A DNA stretch of 64,000 nucleotides, taken from Symsagittifera roscoffensis. Taxonomy: Eukaryota > Xenacoelomorpha > Acoela > Convolutidae. A program made the translations under genes and the position numbers. Each line of letters opens with the position of its first letter. The stretch's first letter is position 1. The notes under the pieces were generated by a model, which saw nothing but the letters and a program-made list of their open reading frames with translations, ran no database searches and had not been told where the DNA came from. Positions 34,350-44,267 of this stretch are shown in pieces. The stretch is taken from assembly GCF_963678635.1 (NCBI RefSeq), contig NC_087064.1, positions 37,810,706 through 37,874,705 on the forward strand. The letters are read 5' to 3'.

Positions 34350-37300
34350 AAACAACTCACTCAACAAAAAAAAGTTGGGGCGGAGGCAACAATATTCGAT
34401 CTTTTAGAACACAAACATCCGAAACTTTAGTGTTGTACTGTGTTCTGGACAAACAAACTGAAACTCTCGGCCAAACTTTTCTGTGGTATCAAACTTCCTT
34501 TGAAATTAGTTGGGAAAATCCTTTAGCAAAGTTTCTGTGATTTATGGAGTTTTTGTTTAAGTTAGTTAAATCAGTGTCTAGTGATTAGGGTTGGTGTTTG
34601 TTCGGTTCTGTACTCAGACTCATTGTGCAATAGTTTACAGCAATGAAATCGGACTAAAATACAACATTCTTACAATTTTTTTGATTGTTTATCTTTCCCT
34701 GGATGTTTTTGGTCTTCGATATCCTGACATGTTTTGTCTCTGACACTAATGACGGCCGCTTCCTATCTTGGAAATGTCAATAGGGTCCTCCTCTAGATTA
34801 TTGCAGACGTAGAAGAAACACGGCATCAAATACACTTCTTTGTCCACTATAGTGCGTGTGCGTCAGTGGGGGTTGGAGAGGGGGACAGCGTTGGCACTTG
34901 AGAATATCGCAACTTCAAAATAATGTAATAACTTATTTAATCAGTTTTTCTTCGGAAAAACCCAACTTCTTCCCAATATTTGCCCCCTCATTTTTCGACA
35001 GAAATCTCATTTTTTCCCGAATAAATTAGATTTTTCCAATTCCTTTGGAAATTTCCTAAGTCGCGGCACCAACAAATTGGGAAAAGTGGGAAAAACTGAA
35101 ACTAACATTTGAGTTCAGGGTTAGTTTCAGAAAGAAATTTCATCAACTACGGTCAACAAAAATATTTAAGCAAAAACTGAAACTAGAGTTAATTTAGTTC
35201 AACTTTTAGTTCCTAAGGTTAAAGGTTCTTCTTAGTTTTAAGAAATATTTATGCTAACAACTGACCCAAAAATTTCTCTATGAATTTAATACATTATATA
35301 CATTATATATGAGCAGGCTATAGAACATGCACAGGACGTCCTATTGGTGGAGTATAATTTTACCGTATCTTTGAGCAGAGTCTTTTTTTGTGCGCAAGTT
35401 TTTGGTTCTTTCTATCAGGTTTTTTTCTCTTATTTGTCTCTGGTGTCCTTTTTTAAGGAACAATTTGTTCTGTTTTTCTTTTGAAATTTTGGTGTTTTAA
35501 TTAGTTGCAAAAAAACTGGAAAATAAGTTTCGAAAGAACAATTTTTCCTGTTTTAATCTGGATTCAATCTGGTCTGAATACCATAAGAGTTTCTTGTACA
35601 TGCGGTTGTTTTTTTTGGCGTTAGTAAGCTGCGTTGGCTAGCTTAAGTTTTCTTATAATTCCTTCAAACCGTACTGTGGCAAAATCTGAAACGCGTGAAA
35701 ACAAGTTAGAATTGTTATCAGTTAGAGATGAAATTTGAAATTCATTTATTTATCAATGCTTTTTGGACGAGTTACTCAATTATGGTAGATAGAGTGTATG
35801 AAATGTGAGGTAGTAAATGAAATTTTTTTGAAATTTTTTTAAAAAAAGCACACATTAAAATATCAGTTATCCTTAATTTGTTTGCAATATCAATTTACAA
35901 CTTCGTAATTCTGAGTTTTACAATAGAATTGTTAAATTATTGCATTTGTTTTTAAATTTACTGCACTTGGATATTTCAATTTCATTGTTAGATTGCAATC
36001 TGAAAGTTTAAGGAGAGTTTATGATTTCTTTTTTGATTTATTCTTATATATGAGTGACATGTGAAATCTAAAAAAGAAATGTGAAAAACACGTGCAAGAA
36101 TGGTGAATATCTTTTTATTTGTGTTGGTAATCATAGTAAAATTTATACTCACGAGGATTCAGGTTCAGGGATAAATCCTGAGGGAAGTTAGTTTAAATGA
36201 TGTCAGATGTTACTAAAAGCTTGGCAAGCATGCGGGTTACGTTTTTTGTGCGAAGCAGTGAATAGCTCTTTCCTTTAGTGTGAGAAATTTAAATGTTAAG
36301 GCAAGTTTCAGTGCAAGCTTTGCCAATTTTTTTAAACTCCGAATTCAACTCCGAAACAATTTTTCGGAGTTTAAATTGAGCGGGGTTGAATTGTTCACTG
36401 ATTTTTGACAAGTGGAGTGGATATGGAGAGTTTTTGGTGAAGGGAAGTCCCTCTCGAACCGCCATTTATTTGGTTTCCCTCCTAGTTCGATAGTTTTTCG
36501 TTTTCCCTCACGAACTTTTAATTTTTCGTTTTCTCTGACCAACCGCCATAACCTAAGTTAACATAGCCTATATTCGCTCAAAATTAACCGTATTACTAAT
36601 TTAAATTAAAATAAAACAATAATTTTTAAACTTAACAGCATACAAATGTAATCCCGCATCAAAAAATGTGAAAAGTATTCATATTTTATACAGCTTTTAC
36701 GGTAGGGCATTCTACGGTAGGTCACTTAGGGGGAGCAATTTTTATCAGCGCGTTAGTATGAAATGCATATTTTATACAGCATTTTTTTTTCAGAAAAAAA
36801 AAATGCTTGGGGAGGGCATTCTACGGCAGGTCACTTAGGGGGGAGAGATTGTAAGGTTGATCCGATTTCTCAATTAAAAATCTCCACCAATTAATTTGGC
36901 AACAATTTGACGAGAAATAAAATCTAATATTTTGTGAATTGTAAGCAGATTCCGCATCAAGGACGGTCCCTTTGTACTTCTTTTGTTCGCTCATTTTCTT
37001 TGATCGTTTCGACAAAACTTTAACAAGTTTAAAGACTTGTCTCTGGAATCCAGGAACATTCAGACACAAAGTTATGCGCCTATTCAGCTCACAGTTTGGC
37101 TGCATAATGTTTATTAGCGATGATAAAATTGTTTTGGATTGATTGAAAATCAACCGAACCCTTTTTATTTCCTTTGAGTTGTGTGAAAAAAGCGCCTCAA
37201 AAGATCAAATTTAGTGCCTTAAAAATCAAATCTATTTCAACGGTACTAGATAGGAGAGATGTCACTTGGTACTAAAGATTGTGAGTGGAAAAACAAGTTG

Positions 37301-38330
37301 ACCACAAAAACGACAAAGCAGTCGTTCAAATCACGGTAAAATTTTCCTAACAGTCCCATGGTTAATGTTGAATTATTTTGCACACTTGGTTTGTAGGCAA
37401 TGAAAACGCCTGGGACGGCGAACTCCTTGCGTTTGAATCTGACCAAGACCTTTTTTTTCAAATGCTTCAAAAACAGTTGCTGCTTCCACAAAAGTTATCG
37501 GTATGTTTTTTGTCTGCTGATGTTTTTCGTCTTAGTTGCCACATCTTAGAAACGTTTTTTGCTGCATGCAAAAACCTCTGCAGTTGTTGCTGGCAATTTT
37601 ATACCTTGACTTCGTAAATGTTCTTTGCTTTGTTTTTCCCTTACCAAAAGCTTAGTTCGGCCAAAATGGTTTCGGTTGATTTTTATGAGACGTAATTTCT
37701 GTGCTGTCTTAGAGGTCGAACTGAAAAACTTTGAATTGAACTTATAGAGACTTTTTTGCTTTCGGTTCTACGGGAAATCAACAGAGTTTCATCGGCTCAG
37801 TTGCCGCTCAAATTTTGTTAGAAATTTCAAAACACTTTGTCATTGTTGTTTTTTGCTCATAGAACGTGAGTCCAGACAACAAAGTTAAGTTTCCTAGTAG
37901 TGAATTCTTCTAAAATTTTTCCATTTTTGAGGACTTCTGGTGGCTACTTTGTTGGCTGCCAGGTTGCAATTATTTTCTTATGTGTGTAAAAATTACAATA
38001 AACTTTTAATTACGAAAAGTCAGCAAAAAGTCCCAGAATAAAAAATCTAACCAGGTTTTTGTACCAAAAATTTTAAAATCGAACTATGAAAAAGGTCAAT
38101 AAAATTTAATGTTCCGGCCCTAAGGTTTGATTTCACGCCGCAAGAGTAGCCGTATCCATCTGTTTTTGAGCTCAAATTTCTTCAATCATTTCAAAGACAG
38201 TTAATAATGTCAAACTCTTGGCAATATGATTTTTGGTCAACGAGGCGTGGAACGTTAATTAATCTAAAACCGTGCTTTTGTTCTAACTCTAACAATTTTT
38301 CAAAGATTTCACCGAAACTATCAAACTCCG
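34350..38330. other. AT-rich region with minor repeats
   Basis: No gene is supported. It holds LTR-like sequence at 35100-35280, a GCGGATTCC-family relic at about 36930-37150 (gtaagcagattccgca, ctggaatccaggaac), and a local duplication. In that duplication, phrases atattttatacagc and gggcattctacgg-aggtcacttaggggg appear at 36677-36735 and again at 36766-36843. Short frames at 36345-37617 have no domain. Confidence 0.4.
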
Positions 38331-38333
38331 ATT

Positions 38334-38434
38334 AGGAAATAAGAAAGTGGCCACCGATTTCTGTCTTCATTGTGAAAAGCACTTTTGCAAACTTAAAATT
38401 TCAAGTCATAAAATGAATTGAATCAATCAAAATT
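38334..38434 (+). repeat. About 100-bp direct repeat flanking the Gypsy element, left copy
   Basis: ggaaataagaaagtggcca, tctgtcttcattgtgaaaa and tttgcaaactta occur here and in the same order at about 43520-43615, directly outside the two LTRs. There are about ten differences and a 4-bp indel. Confidence 0.65.
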
Positions 38435-38646
38435 GTTGTGATTGTTTGTACTTTTGTTTGTTTTAATTTTGACCTCTTTGTGATAATTAGTACCAGTCAA
38501 TGTTTACTCTTCGAAGTCCAGTGGACTTCGCGTCCCTAGTTGTTCTTTTAAGACATTGGTGAGTTTTAATTCAATACGTTATTTTAGTCTTTTTAACCTA
38601 GAGTAGTTAGATTAGATTACCAGTGGTACTTGCACACTTTTACTAT

Positions 38647-39680
38647 GGCGCAGTCATCAACTGACTCGAATCTACGGGGAATTCCCGCCTTTTGGCCAAA
38701 CCACATCGTAGAACCACCCACCTAAAGGACCAACTGGATAGACCAATTTCATCTGGCTATCACGGCCAAGGAGAATTTAGATATAGATAATCCAAAAGAA
38801 CCATTGGAATTGAAAACTACGATCCCTATCTTAGAAGGCGCCCAGGAGTCAGAAAATGAACCAAAGAGGAAAACCAGGGAGGCCAGAAACAAAAAAACTA
38901 CACGAACACACAGAAGACAAACGAATTGCAGAGGAGAAAAGAAAATTCGGAGGTACGAGGAGATACGAGGCCGACAAAAAAAGATCCATCTTTTTTCTGG
39001 CCCTAGGAGCGAAAGGAAAGAGAGTTTTTGCTCAAAAACATTCAAGGGTTAAAGTCCCAGCAATCTCCTTCAAAGACTTTTTCGACCTAATAGAAACAGT
39101 TTTTCTCAAACCCACAAACATTTCGTTCGAACGCTACAAACTGCTAAGCAGAAAACAGAAGGACAGGGAATCGTACGAACAATTTTGGGGGGCACTGTCT
39201 GGTTTAGCAAAATTATGTGAAATTGGAGTCAACGCCGAATAGGAGTGGTTAAGGATTGTATTTTCTTTTAACATGAAAAAATGTGACTTACAACAAAGAT
39301 TACTCTCGTAAACACGTAATCCAGTGGACGCACTCAACCAAGCCATCATGGACGAGAAAGGTTACTACAACCACCTTAACTTAACAAATATGACAAGATA
39401 ATCAATCGGCAATAGCGGCAGAGTGTACAAAAGTTTTAATACTGTAAAAAAAAGAACCAATTTTGAACAAAAAAAATCTAATACCTGTATGAAATGTGGG
39501 AACGCGTTTGCCAAGTATCATTTGATTGTGTGCGCAGCGAAGGATATAATTTGTAACAATTGTAAATATAAAGGACCTTTCGGAAGACTATGTAAATCGA
39601 AAGGAAGAAGGCCCTCTGTAAATAATGTAGAAGAAGTTGTAAATAATCAGAATTGTTCATACTCCCCAGAAGACCCATAA
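38647..39680 (+). pseudogene. Gypsy gag relic with zinc knuckles
   Basis: Pieces include QFHLAITAKENLDIDNPKEP, then LFLALGAKGKR-like capsid sequence and SFKDFFDLIETVFLKPTNIS with RESYEQFWGALSGL. Two Cys clusters follow at about 39480-39605 (CMKCGNAFAKYHLIVC, CNNCKYKGPFGRLC), the nucleic-acid-binding knuckles. Several stops and shifts break the frame. Confidence 0.75.
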
Positions 39681-39707
39681 GCGAGAAATGATGAAATCTT
39701 TTGTGGA

Positions 39708-40169
39708 ATGATTAATGCGTGGACAGAAGAGGGGATCAGTGACAACGACGATTATTCTGTTCTGAACATCAGAACCATCTACGATACCAACGGTGTGGAA
39801 ATTAAGAAATTGGTTAGCATTGGATTGGGAGAAGACGCAATAGTGAACCTGAATATTCCAGTGGATTCGGCAAGCCCAGTAAGCTTCCTAAAGCAAAACG
39901 TCCTACACGAACTGAAATTGAGAAACCCACAATTGAAAATGCACCCAGTTGATAAGAAAATTTGCGAATTATTTTGCGGTTTTACGGATGACACAATTAA
40001 CATCGTCGGAAAAAATACAGTTAGAATTCAATCCAATGGATGGATCTCGGAAGAAACTCCATTTTTTATTACCACGGGATACGAGAGGAATATTTTAGGA
40101 AACAATAACTTACCCAGAATTCGAATTGAATACCACAAAAGCAACCACTACTACCAGTCAACAACGTAA
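39708..40169 (+). pseudogene. Gypsy aspartic protease relic
   Basis: A 153-residue frame. IPVDSASPVSFL stands where D-S/T-G-A-x-x-S is expected, so the active-site Gly is Ala. The flap is unclear, and ERNILGNNNLPRI matches the conserved I-L-G region near the end of these proteases. Probably inactive. Confidence 0.65.
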
Positions 40170-40219
40170 CCCTACCAAAATCGTGTAAGTTAAACATTTA
40201 TTCGGATACAATCCTATAC

Positions 40220-40860
40220 TTGTACCATAAATTCAAAGGACTATTGAAAAGTGTAGTGAAAATACCATTAGACAGAAAGATCACTCAATTTCACACCCCA
40301 TTCAAACACATTCAAACTAAAGGCAGAAGAGTTCCCCTCCGTTCACTAGAATGTGTAAAAGTGGAATTAAACAGAATGGAAAAAGAGGAATATATTGTGA
40401 AATTAAGCAAATGTGACGAAGACTGCTTTATAAGTCCAATAAAAATTACCAGAAAAAGGACGGTAGTATCAAGTTAGCCTTAGATTCGAAACTCCTAAAC
40501 GACCAGATATTCTAGAACAAATATCAAATGCCAAACATACACTAGATCATCGACAAAATAGCTCTCCAACTTTCAAACAAAAACTCAGGGGAAGTCTGGT
40601 TTATTAACTTAGACCTAAAAATTGCGTATAGTCAACTACAATTATGCACTGACACGAGCAAACAATTAAACTTTAGTATCGTAGGCGGTGAAACCACCGG
40701 GACATATCGATTCCTAACGGGGTTCTACGGGCTAGGCGATATGCAAAACGAATTCCAAAGGGTGATGGATTCGCTATTAAAAGGTTTTCCATTTACCAAC
40801 TGTTATATCGATGATACTTTAATAGCCTCAAAAGGACGTGAAGGAGGCAGTAGAAGAGGG
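40220..40860 (+). pseudogene. Gypsy reverse transcriptase relic
   Basis: N-terminal part KITQFHTPFKHIQTKGRRVP with LNRMEKEEYIVK, then after a shift WFINLDLKIAYSQLQL, FLTGFYGLGDMQNEFQRVMD and the catalytic box CYIDDTLIAS (about 40801-40830). The YxDD box is intact but frames are broken. Sequence after the box is missing up to the integrase N-terminus. Confidence 0.8.
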
Positions 40861-41740
40861 CAGACTATTTGACAGATTTGGAGCGTACCTGAAGACCTTT
40901 CAACGGGACATTTACATAAAGGAAGGGTTGTTATTTAACGATAACAAGCTAATAGTGCCAGCAGCTCTAAGAATACGTTCATGTCGCTACACCACGAAAA
41001 TCACAAGGACAGTTTGGTATGAAATCTCTAGCAGGAAACATTTGGTGGTCGCACTTAAATAGAAAGATTTATCACCACGGAAAAAACTGCATCCATTTTA
41101 TAAAGGCGGGTAAGAATCTAAAATAATTTTGAGCACAAACAACACCGAGAAAATGTCAACGAAGAGTTAGGCCTAAATTTTGCAGGTCCATTGGACAAAA
41201 ACTGGGCTAATTCAAAATATTTGTTTCTATGAAATGATCGCTTCTCAAAATTTCCGTCAGCTAAGGTAGTGAATAACACTTCAACCTCTTCCATTTTATC
41301 TTTTGTGTCGGATTACTGTCATCTACATGGATACCCGAAGTCTATCAGAGCCGACCATGGGTCATGTTTAACTTTTTACAATTTTAGAAACTTCTGCGAG
41401 AAAACAAAATTAATCTAATTTTATGTACAGTCAGGGATCACAGATCTAATGGGGTCGTAGAACGTCTCATTTACACAACTAGAGTAAAACTTTTGGCAAT
41501 GTCGTTTAACGAACCTAAACCAACACTAAACTTGGCAATCGATAAAATCTTTTGGCATATTCGTTCAACGAAACAAACATCCATTGGATGTTCACTTTTT
41601 TCTAAGCTTTTTAATAGATCATCGAACTTATTTTGGAAATCACTGATCTCATACACCATTAATTTAGATAAAGGGAAGTCAATAATGTCAAGAGATATAG
41701 CTCAGGACTGGGGAATAAACGACATCATCGAGGACGGTTA
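40861..41740 (+). pseudogene. Gypsy integrase relic
   Basis: It begins GAYLKTFQRDIYIKEGLLF, the usual lead-in to the HHCC zinc domain. The core follows with GLNFAGPLDKNW, NDRFSKFPSAKVV and HGYPKSIRADHGSCLT, which holds the second catalytic Asp region. Several stops follow. Confidence 0.7.
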
Positions 41741-42873
41741 ATTTCAGAACGCAGTTGCAGACAAGAGGGGATACGAGAGCGACCCGACCGACAAGACAGA
41801 CCAAGAGTTACAAGGAACACCGCTATCCAATCCACTCAGCCAAGGAAGTAATTGGTTTAGGAAGACGGTTAACAGAAGGTAAGGCGAACCGTACTTTAAA
41901 CCTCTTGGTGGTAAAGCGCTATCAGACACTACACATACGGTTACTCTCAACGATGGGCTTTTAATCAGAAAATTGGACCTAGCATTTAAAAAAATCCAAC
42001 CATTGGCTCATAGTAAATTTTTTTTAATTCAGAATTCGATAGTTAATAATTATGATTTAGCAGGAAAACGAAAGAGAAATTCCCCATCAAAGAGGAGGGA
42101 CTCGAACGAAACTGGCCCATCGACAATGTATACGACAACGGGAGACAAGGCCACAAAAAGGAGGAGACCAAAAAGTACCAAGCTTCAAAGGTTCAAATTT
42201 TGCTTATTCGGAGCTAGATTCTTCGTTAGACTTAGAACATTGGGACTAAGTTATAGACGATTATTTGGGTACCGACTCGAAAATTGTATATAACTCTCAA
42301 ACTATTAGTAGTGATAGTGCTTTAGATCAGTCAGGATGAGCACTAGCAAGTGAATCTACCAGCACATCACCAGCGGGCACAAGCGATAACCCCGCAAGGG
42401 TTGAGAGTTCACCGGAAAAGAATACAGAGGTCCCACCAGTAGAACCCCCAAATATCAGTGAACCCCGTCCCAGAAGAAATCCAGGCCTCCCAAAATTTTA
42501 TGGAGACAGGCGATTCATCCTGCAGGTGTCATCAGCGGCGACCACAGAAATTGTAGATTCAGACGAGGAACCCCTGATAAACTTTTCAGGATCGAAAAGC
42601 CTTCAGATAACATTTTCATCAGATTCCCCTTCGGACTACTTGACACAACTAGAGAACCTACTTCCCCAACCAAAACTGGTGGCCGACACCAAACAAGGAT
42701 CTACCTCAACTCCGTCCTCTATAACACCGAAGATCGCAGTTTTATCATCACCCTTGGTACAAGGCGGACTTGATATTCAAGACGATGAGGGGAGCGAAAT
42801 AATATCCGTTATAGAAATAGAAGTGAGAAAGGAGGCGGACAGCTTTCACGACACTTTTAATGCCACCATTTAA
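41741..42873 (+). pseudogene. Gypsy integrase tail and downstream region
   Basis: A Pro/Ser-rich tail near 42440-42520 contains SEPRPRRNPGLPKFYGDRRF, the type of motif that ends Gypsy polyproteins. The last clear frame is 42526-42873 (115 residues, acidic, no domain I know). No envelope-like signal peptide or fusion motif was seen. Confidence 0.5.
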
Positions 42874-43519
42874 AAGTTCAAAGCTTTCGTATTTAGTTAA
42901 ACTCGCGATAGAGTTAATTTTACTATTGGTTACTCATTTCACTTTATTTATCAATTCTTAGTTTTAGCGATATTGTACATTAGTTCGTAGATGAACACAT
43001 TTTATCTTAATTATCTGTGTAGTTTAGCCTGTTCAATCTGTTTATATGTCACATAACCCCGATTGTACATAACATTTCCTCAATTGTATAGTCGTTGTAT
43101 ATATCTGTTTCATCTTGTAGGTAGCCTGTAAATATTATCACATGGTTATCTCCATGTTAATTTGTATTATCTCTGTAAATTCCATTAGTGCTAAACGCTG
43201 ATACTTTTTGTTTCAACTTTGGCCTTAGTGGGGTGAGGGGAGAATGGAGTATGTGTGTGATATTGGCTACACAGGGAAAGTGCAGATACATTTTTTTTCG
43301 TGCAGTGGAGAATTTTGTGATTAAGTACATTTGTATGTTTTAACCTTGACCTTAATTACGTACCAGTCAATGTTTACTCTTCGAAGTCCAGTGGACTTCG
43401 CGTCCCTAGTTGTTCTTTTAAGACATCGGTCAGTTTTAATTCATTACCTTATTTTAATTTTTTTAACCTAAATTAGCTAGATTAGATTACCAGTGGTATT
43501 TGCACACTTTTATTATATA

Positions 43520-43615
43520 ATAAGGAAATAAGAAAGTGGCCATTTCTGTCTTCATTGTGAAAAACAGTTTTGCAAACTTAGAAATTCAAGTCAAAAAATG
43601 AATTAAACCAATCAA
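43520..43615 (+). repeat. About 100-bp direct repeat flanking the Gypsy element, right copy
   Basis: Partner of 38334-38434. It is followed by AT-rich sequence with aatcaatcaaaatcaatg-type words and no recognised gene up to 44008. Confidence 0.65.
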
Positions 43616-44008
43616 AATCAATGAGAACTGAATCGATCAAAATCGATTTCAGTGTTGTTCACAAAATGTCAGTAAAAAAAAAACAAACAAAATTAAAGCG
43701 ACTCAATTGATGTAAATTGATTTGAAATGCCTTTGAAAAATGAATAAAAATTGAAGCTGCAAAACTAATATGACATCGATTAAAATCAATTAAACATTGA
43801 TTCAAAACAGTTGACAATTGGTGCAATTCCATCGTATTTTTTCAACATCTTTTTATCTTTTACTCAAATTGATTTTAATCCAATTTTGCCAGTGTGATTT
43901 TAATCTTAAGAATATATGACCAGCATGTTTGCCAACCCACTAATTTCAAGCTTTGATAGTTTTCCGAAACATATTTGATGAGTGCGCAGAACTGTTCACT
44001 GTGATACT

Positions 44009-44267
44009 TCAGTATTTATACATAGTCTGTAGAATCCACTTTTTGTTTTCTCCGTCGACTCGAATGAAGACCGGTTCGAACTTCTGCTTGTCCTCGAAAA
44101 AAGAGGAAACAAAGCTTTCCGTCTGCTGAAATCTCTCAGTCGCCACTCCGTAAACACAAGAAACATTCATCTCGTCATCGTAGTCTACAGTGAACAGAGG
44201 TGATCCTGTCGATGCTTTTCGAGTAGAGCTCGGAACTAGACTTTGAACACACACTCCGTACGAACAG
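44009..44267 (-). CDS. Protease homologue exon 4 (Ser-195 region and C-terminus)
   Basis: Acceptor TATTTTGTAG; starts CSYGVCVQSLVPSSTRKAST. The G-D-S-G-G-P motif reads A-S-T-G-S-P. A Cys follows (NVSCVYGVATE), then the C-terminal helix; stop TGA at 44009-44011. Confidence 0.8.

Larger units (their letters stand above)
38437..43515 (+). mobile_element. Ty3/Gypsy LTR element without RNase H
   Basis: LTRs of about 200 bp lie at 38437-38645 and 43316-43515; their 155-bp core from taccagtcaatg is highly similar. Both contain the perfect palindrome CGAAGTCCA-G-TGGACTTCG. A primer-binding-like TGGCGCAGTCATC follows the left LTR at 38646, as in some insect Gypsy elements primed by tRNA-Ser. Body order on the plus strand: gag, zinc knuckles, protease, reverse transcriptase, integrase, tail. 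Frameshifts and stops lie throughout. Reverse transcriptase runs almost directly into the integrase N-terminus, so RNase H is absent. Confidence 0.75.

Noticed and set aside
42526-42873. Envelope gene of the Gypsy element
   Set aside because: The frame lacks a signal peptide, membrane segment and cleavage motif; it looks like the polyprotein tail.
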